A stretch of 64,000 nucleotides of DNA from Topomyia yanbarensis (GCF_030247195.1 NC_080671.1:100179845-100243844); one strand, 5' to 3'; positions 1 through 10,793 are shown, counted from the first letter of the stretch. The notes: a model not told the origin generated them from the letters alone. Program-made: numbers and translations.

Positions 1-1379
1 GAGGCTGACTATTAGAAAGTCGCTTGAGCGAGCTTTTCGGGAATTTCAAGTGCGCGTGTGTATGTGTTTGAAGGAGAGCACACGCGCTGGACGCCAGAGA
101 AAATAGTTTTCTCTGGTGGTGCCACCCCTTCCGCACCGAAAAACCCCGTGCAGATGCACTGCATGCGATGATTTGCCAAGTGCGATTTGTGGAATTTTCG
201 TTCTGTCTAAGTGGTGTCTACTGAGGGCAATCGATGAGTCGGACAGGCCGGCATCCATCGTACGGTACCTGCGAATTTTGTGCCACCCATTTTACCACCC
301 AGCCCCCAGAAAGCTGGCATCTGATACCCTGCCGGATGGTTAGGTAGAACCTGTAACGCAATTCCGCGAGAACGAACGTAGAACATAGCGAATTTGTTCC
401 GCTTCAGCCGCAGGGCCACGGAAACAATAAATACCATCGTCAGCTGTAATCTAGCATGCTGCGTGATCGTTGAACTCGATGCTTCTGCTGCTGCTGATGA
501 TCAGTGGCGGCTTCTGTGTGGTTTTAATGCTCGCCGCGATCGCGATAACGAGCATCGATTATGATAAATATGTTTGTTATGTTTGTATATTTCGTTGAAT
601 CGATTCAGAGTACATCACCTGACGAGCATCTGGGATTTGAAAAACAATTAATTCTATTTTCTATGACATAAAGTTGCGCATAGAAAAACTCGCCACGTAT
701 GTCTACCATCCTGTTAAGAGATTTTGGCCTGATTAGGTCATTTTCATATATGGTGTTTTACAGGTTGGGATATGGGAGTCTTCAAGCAACTTCTAAAAGT
801 CAGCTTTAGCCTTCTAGTACCTAATTGTGTTTGAGCTTTACTTAACTTCAAGCATAAGCACATACTGTAAAATATTCAACTTATCTTAAAATTCTTGAAA
901 AGATTCAAAAGCCGAATCGATCCAAACTACGCAATTCAGAAGATGCCGCATCCAATGCTGAATATCTGAAAAGTTTGGCAAAATTCAAGGGAATTAAAAA
1001 AATATCTCGCTTCGTCTAATTGACAAAAATCAGGAAGATTCAAAAAGAAATCTGAACCATTGACAACGCAGATGGTGACGCAAAAATGCAGCAAATTCTA
1101 CCGAGCGAGCAATATTTATCAACCGCAAATTAACAATTACCCTTCGAAACTATCGGCCTTTCCCTGAATTTTAAATTAAAGCGTATGATGTAACTCACTC
1201 GTAAGAAATGCTGCCTATTTAGTAGATAGTTGACAAAGCTGTATTATTGTGCCAAACTATGTCGCCATTCACCTCTGATACATAACTTCTATCGCTTACC
1301 TCCCCGCGGTGCCAACCGGGGCGCGAGCCACCTTTTGCCGTTTTTTTCGTGGACCCTAGGCTGAGTTGAGTTCTGGTCC
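1..1379. other. unassigned non-coding DNA
   Basis: No gene recognised. Bases 1-540 are more GC-rich than what follows, and the short open frames there look like chance. From about 560 onward the sequence is AT-rich. A short GC-rich patch near 1300-1330 contains CCCCGCGGTGCC and an inverted ACCGGGG. Its origin is unknown. Confidence 0.5.
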
Positions 1380-2143
1380 CAGCTCGTCGCTGTTGTGCTA
1401 TCTTATGACAAACGCCATTTTGTGGTAAACTGAGTTAGATATGCCACATCACTTGTCTAAAAAAAATTCTACAAAGTGGCGAATTTTGACATTCTGCTTG
1501 GTTACTATAGCGAGAAACGTGCTGAGAAATTTTTATTTTTTTGTTTCAAATGGCTGTATCCTGGGATTGGTTCAAATAATCTTGATGCATAACATGTTTT
1601 ATGTGTAAAACGATCTGAGAAACATAATGGCATAATCATTTTCAAAAAAAATACACGGATTGCGAGAAAAATGCAGTTTAAGTTTTAAGCTGGAAATATA
1701 GCAAATTTGGCAACACTGTAACCAAAAATAACTAATTCTTCTAGATTTCCAGACTTATTTCCTTCAAAATGCATCTCACCGTTTGTATATAGACAGAATG
1801 AAGCCAATGATGTGAATAAAAGTTAATAATTGATGTTTTTTGTATGGAAGATTTTCCATACTCGATTATGACACACCATACAAAGTCTGTCATCAATACA
1901 CACCTATGACACTTGTGAGCGTGACTTTTGTTTACATTTATAGTAAAAACTCGCAACATAGTCAACCGATCTTCGTAATATTTGAGAGATTCATACAAAA
2001 TAGATAGAAGCAACAATTGTCTTCTTTGAATTGTTTATACTATTTATAGGTTTCAAGATATTTAATCTCAAACTTTAAAAATCGTTTTTCTCGAAATGTG
2101 CTAAATAGCGCTTGTCATAAGATAGCACAACAGCGACGAGCTG
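1380..2143. mobile_element. non-autonomous element with 36-bp inverted ends
   Basis: Bases 1380-1415 and 2108-2143 are inverted copies of each other over 36 nt with one mismatch; the outermost bases read CAGCTCGTCGCTGTTGTG inward from the left. Similarity stops abruptly outside 1380 and 2143, which marks them as the ends. The 690-bp interior has no recognisable protein. I see no clear target duplication, because the right end directly abuts the duplication of the next MITE. Superfamily unassigned. Confidence 0.6.
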
Positions 2144-2151
2144 CTATCAGT

Positions 2152-2573
2152 CAGACTTCCCATGAACATCAACAAGTTTGCACCAGTGCACAAAATTTCG
2201 TGTACGCGTTCAACCTCAAACTTGCTTCGTCTCGATGTACAGGTTCGCCTCGAACATCGAACCCAAACGAACGATGTACGATGACTCTAGTTCAATCATC
2301 CGTGTACGTATACCGGGTGCGTACACAAGAACGATTCGCACGAGGCAAAAAGAGCCAACGCCAGTGATGAAAAGAGTGAGTGAAAGAGAAAACTGGTGCC
2401 ACGAACCTATGTATACGCACACAGTGTACGTACACGAGGTTCGGTTGTGCAGGCGAACATGTGCACGTGTTTATGTACGAAATAGCGTGTTTCAGTTCGT
2501 ACACGAAGTGTGGGTTTAATATGAGCGCAGAACAAGAGCGAACGTTGTGTACGATGTTCGTTTGGGAAGTCTG
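2152..2573 (+). mobile_element. hAT-type MITE, copy A
   Basis: A 422-bp element with inverted ends: CAGACTTCCCATGAAC at the left, and GGGAAGTCTG at the right as its complement. It is flanked by CTATCAGT (2144-2151) and CTGTCAGT (2574-2581), an 8-bp target duplication with one mismatch. An 8-bp duplication and a CAG terminus are typical of hAT transposons. The interior is dense in GTACG and CGAAC words and encodes nothing recognisable; several open frames through it are by-products of this composition. An inverted second copy lies at 59764-60176. Confidence 0.75.
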
Positions 2574-2781
2574 CTGTCAGTTCAAACATTTTGACAGCAG
2601 TTAGGATTGGAGCATGACTCTGTGGTTCGTATGCTGACAAGGAAGGGGGATAAACGACGCGTGCGTGAAACCATTTATGTATCCGTCATACGAAGTATTA
2701 TTTGATATTATCTTCACTAATAAAATCGAGTTTTTAATTCTGAGAGTGTGAACTCATTGAAATGGCTCGGTGGATATTATA

Positions 2782-3590
2782 GTGAGACACAGTAATATGA
2801 AAAAAAATTTGCTCCGAGTAACTTTCTGGGTCCCATTTAGGTCCCAGAACAACTCTGCAAATTTTAAACTCGATCGGTGAATCTATATTTTTGCGCCCAC
2901 GGTTTAAAGTTTACATATGATTTCGTATGGGGAAATCGACCCAAAAATTTATAGATATCTGATTTTTATAGGAAATTTGCCATGGAAATAAAGTCTCGAA
3001 GACCGCGAAACGATCTGATGCTTGTGGAAAAATTCATTAAGCAGAAACCGATTGCTGCCCTGAAGATTGATGAAGATTTCAATGTTCATAGCATCACTGC
3101 TGCTGATGGTCGAATTATATACAAAATTTTTAACTTTTAAAATTATAATACAAAAGAAGCCTCAATTTACCCCTTAAAACTCTTGTGAAGTGGCCAAACA
3201 ATTTAAATAGTTGATTTTGACACATTAGGAGAAGATCAAAACAAAATTCCGTATAATTGGACAACCAACAGCAGTGGTGCCAGAAAAAATGAATACTTTA
3301 GCAATCGTCAAAGCATCATTCGGTTTCTGCTTAGTAACTTAATAACTTAAAATTAAATAAAGACTTTGTTTCCTTGTTAAAAACCACATAACGATTTATT
3401 TTTATGAGAAACTCATGGAGGAATTATTTTGTGAAAGTTAATTTTCCCATACAAAATCACATTTAAACTTTAATCAGTGGGTGCAAAAATATAGTTTCAG
3501 GAATCGAGCTAAGAATTTACACAGTTATTCTAGGACCCAAATGGTACCTAAAAAGTTGCTCGGATCAGGAATCTATTTTTTGTCCCTCCC
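2782..3590. mobile_element. foldback-type element with ~150-bp inverted repeats
   Basis: The segment from about 2810 to 2945 is similar to the reverse complement of about 3450-3570, with shared words such as ATATTTTTGC and GTCCTAGAA/GTCCCAGAA. TA dinucleotides flank both ends (2780-2781 and 3591-3592), which suggests insertion at TA. The centre also shows inverted AAGCAGAAACCGA words, so most of the element may fold on itself. No transposase is present. It is probably non-autonomous. Confidence 0.6.
2982..3140 (+). CDS. 52-codon open frame inside foldback element
   Basis: An ATG at 2982 opens a 52-codon frame that starts MEIKSRRPRNDLMLVEKFIK and ends at TAA 3138-3140. It is Lys/Arg-rich at the N-terminus. 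I do not recognise a family. It lies across the boundary between the left inverted repeat and the centre of the surrounding element, so it is probably fortuitous or a fragment of a lost transposase. Confidence 0.15.
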   Translation: MEIKSRRPRNDLMLVEKFIKQKPIAALKIDEDFNVHSITAADGRIIYKIFNF

Positions 3591-3592
3591 TA

Positions 3593-3991
3593 GTGGATAT
3601 GCAATGGAGCTGCCACCTTCCATATCCAGGTCTAAAAATATATGCATCTATGGATAAAAATAAATATATCAATGAATAGGTGCAGATATGTTGCGTCCAT
3701 AAAAGCACTAGGAGATGGAGTGTATACACGAACACTACTCTGGGCAGCCAGCTACCGAGCGTATCAAAAGTTCCAGAGGTGACTTATTACAAAACATTTT
3801 TATCGTGATGACGACATTTCATGCATTCCAAGCAATTTGGTATGTATGTATTAGGGTGGCAGTTATTATTGCGATGTCTGTCGCCGATAAAACAATGAAT
3901 CAAAGTATCACAAAAAAAATTAAGCAAAATTTTGATGAAATTGGACCATTTTAACACGTTCTCCAAAACTATTAAAGTTTTGTATAGGAAA
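3593..3991. other. unassigned non-coding DNA
   Basis: About 400 bp between the foldback element and the mariner relic. A 79-codon open frame (3715-3954, plus) has no recognisable motif and uneven codon use. I see no promoter, repeat or RNA signal. Confidence 0.4.
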
Positions 3992-3993
3992 TA

Positions 3994-5281
3994 AAGGGCG
4001 AACACGAAATTATTGCGACACATTCAACAGGGCCCAACTTTTTTACCATTGGGTAAAAATCAACCAAATTTTGCACACTTTCTCATTGATGTGTATTGTT
4101 TACATGCTGTCAAACTCGAAGTCGTGTTTTTCGATTCAACGAAAATGGAGGTGAACCAACGCGAGTCGAGAGAACAAATTCTTTCTAAACACCTGGAATT
4201 TCCTGACCTGTCGCACCGGCAGTTGGGAAAAATGTTGAACATTCACCATTCAACCGTCTACAGAGTGTTGAAGCGGTTCCAGGAACGGTTGACGTTGGAC
4301 CACGGCAAAGGAGCTGGAAGAAAACCGGGACCGGAGAACAAAAAGACGGAGGAAAAGGTGAAGCGGATGATTAAAGCAAATCCCAACGTCTCAAACCGTG
4401 ATTTGGCTAAAAAGATCGGCATGTCGCAGAGCTACGTCCAGAATGCAAAGAAGAGAGCTGGACTACATACATACAAGGTACAGAACTTCCCAAACCGCGA
4501 TGAGCGGCAACAATCGTCGGCTAAAACTCGGACACGGAAGCTCTACGAGAAGATGCTGACAAAATATGGCTGCTGTGTGATGGACGACGAAACGTATATA
4601 AAAGCCGATTTTAAGCAAATTCCGGGGTTGGAGTTTTTCACCGGCAAGAGCAAGTTCTATGTGGACGACAAATTTAAGAAGAAGAAAATGTCGAAGTTCG
4701 CCTCCAAATATCTCATTTAGCAGGCCATCTGCTATCGCGGACTGAGGAGTGAGCCTTTCGTGACAAAGGGCACAGTAAATGGCGAGATCTACAAATCTGA
4801 GTGCCTCGAGAAGCGCCTTTTGCCGTTCTTCCAGCAGCACGACGAAGCTCCGCTATTTTGGCATCATGCCACTATTCTAAAAGTGTCCTGGAGTGGTATG
4901 AGGCCAATTCTGTTCATTTTGTTCCAAAGGACATGAATCGGCCAAACTGTCCGGAGCTGCGCCCGGTGAAGCAGTACTAGGCAATGATGAAGCGGGAACT
5001 TTGGAAGAGCCAGAATACAGTCAAAGACGAGAAGGACATGTTAAGAAAATGGAAAAAAAAACTGAGAAACTGGTACCGGATGACACTGCAAAGACTTTGA
5101 TGGAGGGCATCAAGCGAAAATGCGTTCAATTTTACACTAAAGGCTCCATCGATTAATTTTTCTTTTGATTTTTGAAGTAAATATATGTATAAAACTACCC
5201 TAAAATTTTGGTTTGATTTTAAACATTATAAGAAAATTGGCATGACATTTTCGGTGTCGCAATAATTTCGTGTTCGCCCTT
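3994..5281 (+). mobile_element. mariner (DD37E-type) transposon relic, intact ends
   Basis: A 1288-bp element with perfectly matching 28-bp terminal inverted repeats at 3994-4021 and 5254-5281 (outer sequence AAGGGCGAACACGAAATTAT). It is flanked by TA on both sides (3992-3993 and 5282-5283), the canonical target duplication of the Tc1/mariner superfamily. Length and layout fit a full-size mariner with one internal transposase gene on the plus strand. The ends are better preserved than the gene, so it may have been movable in trans by a related transposase after its own gene died. Confidence 0.92.
4145..5156 (+). pseudogene. mariner DD37E-type transposase, inactivated
   Basis: The product would be a cut-and-paste transposase. 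Open from ATG 4145 for 191 codons. The N-terminal half has two helix-turn-helix regions (about residues 20-45 and 78-104) separated by a GRKPGPE linker. The first catalytic aspartate lies in CCVMDDETYIK (about residue 147). Then decay begins: a TAG at 4718-4720 where the family has Trp, a roughly 10-bp deletion near 4859-4862 that removes the second catalytic Asp and shifts frame, a TAG at 4978-4980 after VKQY, and Lys where the DD37E family has its catalytic Glu (LRPVK, just before KQY). The tail resumes to TAA at 5154-5156. Three of the lesions look like G-to-A changes. Spacing from the lost Asp to the Glu position would be 37, hence the DD37E call (MosquIto ITmD37E-like). It is certainly non-functional. 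Confidence 0.88.
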
Positions 5282-5398
5282 TACATGTTTTTTCATACGG
5301 TAGAGTTTGAGCAAGTTTAAGAAAAACCCGAAATCTAAGCATTTATGCAAACCGATATTTAAAAAAAACCTGTTTTAATCCACCTAGAGGTGCAATTG

Positions 5399-6058
5399 TG
5401 CCTTTCTCATTTCTCCAAACTATGATTTAATAACTGGTTCGTACAATATAACATTATGGGAATGTCTTTCATTCTTATTGCACTTGGTAAGTATATATAA
5501 GAGCAACTTATTGCATTCATCGAGGTATCGGTTTGAATCGGAGTTTTCTATGTGATCGCACTCCACAACCCGTAACTCCGGAGCTGGAAGTCGGATGGAG
5601 ATGGAATTTAATATCAGTTTCCGGGGCGCAACACCTTTCATTTGAGACTAAGTTGATCAAATCGTTCTAGCCATTTTCGAAAAACCAATATAACCGTTAT
5701 TCTGAATTTGGATGCTTCCGGATCCGTCGATGGTGGCCAGTGTGGCCAAAGAAACTTTGAATGACTGTTGGTGACCTAGATCTATAAATTCAACAGTTGT
5801 GTTCATATTTTGGAAAAAAATCACCTCACCAATTCATCGCAGAATTCGTTAGAATCGGGATTTGCTGCGTGATCGTACGTATCACCCTGTAATTCAGGAA
5901 CCAGAACTCGGATCCACACAAAATTCAACAGCAGCTGATGGACCTTTCATTTAAAATCAAGTTTGTCAAAATCGGTTCAGCCATCTCCAAGAAACCGATG
6001 TGGACATTTTGTTAACTAATCCGCACATACACACATACATACATACATACATACATAC

Positions 6059-6089
<31 letters not shown>

Positions 6090-6312
6090 CATACATACAT
6101 ACATACATACATACATACATACATACATACATACATACATACATACATACATACACATATACATACACACATACATACACACATACATACACACAGATAT
6201 TTTGCGATCTCGGCGAACTGAGTCGAATGTTATATGAGACTCGGCCCTCCGGGCCTCGGTTAGAAGATCGGTTTTTGAAGCAATTGCATAACCTTTCTAT
6301 ATGAGAAAGGCA
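5399..6312. mobile_element. interspersed repeat with TGCCTTTCTCAT ends, copy 1
   Basis: Bounded by TGCCTTTCTCAT at 5399-5410 and its exact complement ATGAGAAAGGCA at 6301-6312. Internally it carries phrases such as CGTAACTCCGGAGC, a long TACA microsatellite, and a GC hairpin-like GGCCCTCCGGGCC near the right end. The same family recurs at 6316-7510, 36917-37204 (inverted), 39424-39485 and 53210-55275. No protein is encoded. It could be a MITE or the 3' tail of a larger non-autonomous element; I cannot assign a superfamily. Confidence 0.7.
6023..6196 (+). repeat. TACA tetranucleotide microsatellite
   Basis: About 170 bp of nearly pure ACAT/TACA repeats, turning into CACATACA variants at the right end. 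It sits near the 3' part of the surrounding interspersed repeat, exactly where sister copies carry CA repeats. The microsatellite therefore appears to be a built-in, expandable part of that element. Confidence 0.95.
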
Positions 6313-6315
6313 AAA

Positions 6316-7510
6316 GAATAATATTTAATTAGCTTAATCAGCATGAGTTCAATGTTATCTTCATGTGATTATATTTTGAAATGTTGGTGGAATGGGTTTG
6401 AAAGTAGAGGGAATGGGGGGTTAGTAAAGTGGGAGTGGAGGATGCGTCAGAAATCCTTCATCTTATTTTGGTATACGGGGTGGATGAACGAAATGCGGGC
6501 GTGAGGGTGGTCCAAGGGGAGGGGAGTGATGAAGGAGGGAGGTGTAAGGGCAAGGCGGGGGGGAGGGGCAGCGACACAATACTAAACTGCATATTTTGCA
6601 TTCCATTTGAGACTTGGTTTGAGAAAATCGGTTCAGTCATCACCGAAGAACCGATGTGACTTTGATTGTGGAATATGCCCGGAATTCGGGACTTCCGGAA
6701 TCGTCGATAGTGGACAATATATTCAAAGAATGTTCGATTGGCGATCAGTGATCTCGATTAGAAGTAATTTGGTGACCATTTCAATAGTTTTTAGAATCTG
6801 AGGTATTACGATTGTACCGATTTATATGGGAAATTCCAGTGTATCCTTACTAACGCCCCTGTAACTCCGGAAGCAAGAGTCAGAACCGTATGAAATTTAG
6901 CAGCAGTCAATGTTATTACTGTATCTTTCATTTGAAATCAAGTTTGTGAAAATCGGTAGAGAATTCGTTGGGGAATAGTTGTGATATTAGCTTAGGAACT
7001 TGGCGGGTTCCCCGGGGGCGTCATGAACCGTCATAGGTGGCCAATGTGGTCAAAGCTGCTTTGATTGATCATTAGTGATCCAGACCCGCGAACTAGAGTA
7101 ATGTTACAACAATTTTAATATGTTTTACATCATTTGAACATTATGGTGGTACCAGTTTATATGGAAATTTGCTGTGTGACCGCACTCTTCAACCCGTAAC
7201 TCCGGAACCGGAAGTCGGATCAACTAAAAATTCAATAGCAGCTTATGGGAGCGTTATACCTTTCAGATGAAACTAAGTTTGCGAAAATCGGTTCAGCCAT
7301 CTCTGAGAAAATTGTGTGAGTTTAAATGACACACACATACACACACACACACACACACACATACACACACACACATACATACACACACACAGACATTTGC
7401 CGATCTCGACGAACTGAATCGAATGGTGTATGACACTCGGCCCTCCGGGCCTCGGTTAAATAGTCGATTTTTGCAGTGATTGCATAGCCTTTCTTTATAT
7501 GAGAAAGGCA
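6316..7510. mobile_element. interspersed repeat with TGCCTTTCTCAT ends, copy 2 (left end missing)
   Basis: The right end is ATGAGAAAGGCA at 7499-7510. The 6320-7330 part aligns along its length with 54236-55262 in the same orientation, starting TAATATTTAATTA in both. No left TGCCTTTCTCAT end is found, and copy 1 abuts it, so copy 1 may have inserted into or replaced that end. It contains a G-rich stretch (about 6395-6570) and a CA microsatellite. Confidence 0.65.
7327..7392 (+). repeat. CA-rich microsatellite
   Basis: An interrupted (CA)n run with ACATAC variants inside copy 2 of the TGCCTTTCTCAT repeat. It occupies the position equivalent to the TACA run at 6023-6196. Confidence 0.9.
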
Positions 7511-7811
7511 AAAATAAAGAATCCTAAAACTTTCCGTTTAAAACCATTCATAGTGTGTTCAAACTGCACCAAATTTCAAAATTTTTCTATCATTTTGAAA
7601 AAAAATTATTAATTTTCATATAAAACTCGGGAAAAGCACATGTACTTCCCACATAAAACTTCAGTCGCTTTGGGGCACGTAAAGTGTTAAAGTTGTCCAA
7701 TTTCACTCAAATTTCCCCCAAATATTTTTAGAGCTTGAAACTAAAGTTATTTTCGATTCCTTATAATAACAGCAACGAAGTACGTAACACTGAAAATGGG
7801 ACCTGTTTTAA

Positions 7812-8330
7812 CCCTTTCATGCTCAACTTTTTTCTAGTGCGTATAGGGCTTCAAAACTATTTTTTCTTAAGAACGGTGAGATCAAGAAACACGAAAAGTC
7901 TTTTCTCATAAAGATAGGTGCTTCCCTTGCAGTGCTAGAAGTTGCTCAATTTTTACCTTCCAATGCTCAGCACAATGCTCCTAGAATATTTACAATAGTC
8001 CAATTGTCTGGAAAACGTAACCACAGACAGTCTAAATTGACAAGTTTTATCAGTTTTCAGAAATATTGTACTATTACGAAGATATATGAAAAATTCATTT
8101 TCCGTCGTCAACGTAAACTGTCCCTGGCAGCACTGCTCCATCGGAATCCAATCATGCTAATTGCAATAACTTCAGTTCTAGAGCTGATCCTTGTAATTGT
8201 TAATGCTCAAATAAAAGGCAATAGTCACATTTATTAGTCTTACTTGTTTTTGTGAGCAAATCTTGCATCAATCAAAAGTAATAGCTGTTTGAAAACGTTG
8301 TTGTCCATAAACAACATGGGCATGAATGGG
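7812..8330. mobile_element. piggyBac-type MITE (TTAA-flanked)
   Basis: TTAA lies immediately outside both ends (7808-7811 and 8331-8334). The ends are CCCTTTCATGC and GCATGAATGGG, inverted with one mismatch. A TTAA target duplication with CCY...RGG termini is the signature of piggyBac-superfamily elements. The 519-bp interior has a 101-codon frame (7932-8237) without recognisable motifs. It is too short for a transposase, so it is non-autonomous. Confidence 0.75.
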
Positions 8331-8334
8331 TTAA

Positions 8335-8962
8335 CGAGAGGCTGCTTTGCTGTTAGTCAACACTTCAACCATCTCGTTCCCTCCTATTCCTTCGTGCCCT
8401 GGCACCCGCATCAAAATGAAGTTGCAAAGTGCGAGGCATCAATGCTTGCATACAGCCATAGAGACGACTTTGGACTCAAAACTATAGAAACACAAAGCTT
8501 TTGACCCGATATACACAGTTTGAATGAAATCGCTAAATCTCTATTTAATCCAATGTAGCAAAAAGCGACCATCTAACTGAACTGATATAACTGAATGTCC
8601 GTGTACTTACACAACCGTCATGGTAAAGAGGGACAAATCTGTCTCTGTCATGAGGCATACTGGTAGACTTGGACGATTCGTAGTAACTCTGCCTAAGCTC
8701 GACTCCTAGGAGACCACAAAAAATTAGTCCGTAAGATTTTATGTTTGGTTCTTCTAGTTTTCCGATCTGTAGGCATCACATCCTAGCGAATATAATGGCT
8801 CTAAATCTTTATAACTTTCACTACTCAGTAATCTCTAGTTAATTTAATGACGTTGAAGGGTAAAAAATATGCATTTTTTACGGCCAAGGTCTCATAATTT
8901 TGGAATCATCAACTTTGTAAATTCAATATCTTCTGAAAAACTTTATAATCAAATATAATCTC
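8335..8962. other. unassigned non-coding DNA
   Basis: About 630 bp without recognised genes or repeats. A 71-codon frame starts inside the preceding MITE and runs to 8504; it has no recognisable domain. Confidence 0.4.
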
Positions 8963-9020
8963 GGGGAAAACCGATCGGAAATGGTGAGTGAAGCTAAACA
9001 ATCATGTGAAAAAAAATCCC

Positions 9021-9093
9021 CCCAGAGGCGAGATTCGAACTCGCAACCTTTCAGACTCCGGCCCAATGCACTAACCCTTATGCTATCGCTGGG
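9021..9093 (-). tRNA. tRNA-like sequence, left arm (probable pseudo-tRNA)
   Basis: Read on the minus strand it has tRNA length (73 nt). The acceptor halves CCCAGCG and CTCTGGG pair 6 of 7. There is an A-box-like TAGCATAAGGG, and a perfect T-arm GCGAG-TTCGAAT-CTCGC serves as B box. The anticodon-position triplet would be GGA, but the preceding base is not U and the anticodon stem has a mismatch. It is more likely tRNA-derived than a working gene. Confidence 0.4.
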
Positions 9094-9396
9094 TATGGTG
9101 ACATCCCAGAAAGAACATATGGTTATCCCACTGGCGACGGTGATCGTATCCTCCCTGCAAAGCGAGAATCAACACACAACGGTAGCTGATCACCCCAACA
9201 CATTTGATCTATTTAATTTCCCCGCTAGATACCAAGGCCCGGGTTTTTATTATCGTCTGATGTCTAATTTTTAATTCATTACCCATCGTACTTCGGTGGC
9301 TGACAGAGCTAATGAAGACTGTCGATTTGTGGCAGGCAGGGTACGATCACCGTCGCCAGTGGAATAACCATATGTTCTTTCTGGGATGTCACCATA

Positions 9397-9469
9397 CCCA
9401 GCGATAGCATAAAAGTTAGTGCATTGGGTCGGAGTCCCGAAGGTTGCGAGTTCGAATCTCGCCTCTGGG
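9397..9469 (+). tRNA. tRNA-like sequence, right arm (probable pseudo-tRNA)
   Basis: Mirror copy of 9021-9093. The T-arm is identical. The anticodon stem is better here (TTGGG with CCCGA, one wobble pair) around the loop TCGGAGT, with GGA in the middle. The U normally found before the anticodon is C. A long T-run follows at about 9474-9484, which could act as a pol III stop. Pol III transcription is possible; a function in translation is doubtful. Confidence 0.4.
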
Positions 9470-9530
9470 GGGAATTTTTTTTTTCACATGATTGCTTAGC
9501 TTCACTCACCATTTCCGATCGGTTTTCCCC

Positions 9531-10408
9531 GTTGGATACCACCAGTTCTAAATAAGGTATTGGCACTTAAGTCAAAAGACCAAAAATTGAATTATTAGTT
9601 CATATATTATCTTTTGAAAAAAAAAATTGATGAATAATCTCCTTAGGATTCATAACGGCGATTCGAATCTTCTATAAACATAGCTTAGAGATTTTCCGGT
9701 CTTCAGTAAAGTTGTTAAGAACGGTATTAGTCACATAGATATAGATATGGAACAATATTTATGAAATATTTAGGAGTTCATACTATGGATAAAATGCGTG
9801 TTTCATAATTCTAAACAACTTTAAATTCATATTAGAACACCAAATTTTTTTTAAGTAACCTAATACATGTCGATACCCTGAATATTTAGAGAATTAATGT
9901 CTTAAGGGTTTACACCACTGTACAATTTAAAAAAATCTATTTTTAATTGATCTAAAATGTGTTTTAGGGTCTTGAAAGTGATATACCAAGAAACTCGAAC
10001 AAATGATTTTTGAACATTTTGAAATTTTCACAGTATTTTCAAAATTGATTTCTCCAGCGACGTACGCAGGATTTTATTTTTAAATTGCTAAATTCGTTTT
10101 AATCTACAATTTTGGGTCAATAAAAAGTCATGTTTTAGATTTGAAACTAGCAACCTTAAGGAAAATCTCATTGACTATGAGCAAGAGATGCAGGGTCAAC
10201 ACTTTGATGCCTTACTACCCCGATCTCAATCAAGACTGTATATATTCAATGCTGAAAGAGGAAGATTATAATATTGCCCGCTTACATGAACCTGAATGTT
10301 GGTGAAGCTATACTATGTGCAACATGAGATCCCATTACGTAACCACTAGATAAGAAAATAATGACCTCCTGTACACGATCACAGGTGGAACTCAAATTTG
10401 TTTTATTA
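9531..10408. other. AT-rich DNA containing a dispersed repeat
   Basis: No gene. Bases 9945-10135 resemble 52843-53165 (shared AAATGTG.TTTAGGG, GATTTC.CCAGCGACGTAC), the second copy carrying about 130 extra bases. The rest shows no recognisable signal. Confidence 0.5.
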
Positions 10409-10793
10409 TACAGGGTGCGTCAGCTGGATGTATACTTTTTCTACATTGAACAACTTCATTATTTTTCAGCCGATTTTCACAAGTAAACAAGTTTTTTTAG
10501 GATATTTTATGCCATTTATTATAAACCAGGTTTAGAATACAACGTCGATTAAATGACCGCCCCCATTTACTACACAAAAAGCAGCTCTTTTGCGGGCATT
10601 TTGCATGACATTGGACAGCATTTTGGGCTTAATCGCAGCAATTTCAGCTCGTATATTAGCTTTGAGTTCGTCAAGGTTCTTGGGTTTGCCAGAATAAACT
10701 TTACTTTTCAAGTAACCCCACAGAAAAAAGTCTGGTACCGTTAAATCCGGAGAACGAGGAGGCTATTCCAAATCACCATTTTTTGAGACAACG

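Larger units (their letters stand above)
8963..9530. mobile_element. palindromic element with a tRNA-like sequence in each arm
   Basis: The arms 8963-9158 and 9332-9530 are inverted copies of about 197 bp with few differences. They surround a 173-bp loop that is not repeated. Each arm contains the same 73-nt tRNA-like sequence and a following T-run. The two copies run toward the outside of the palindrome. The near-identity of the arms suggests a recent inverted duplication or ongoing arm homogenisation. Confidence 0.75.

Noticed and set aside
6000..6221. 73- and 60-codon frames of repeated His-Thr-Tyr-Ile or Met-Tyr-Val-Cys
   Set aside because: They are translations of the TACA microsatellite and not genes.
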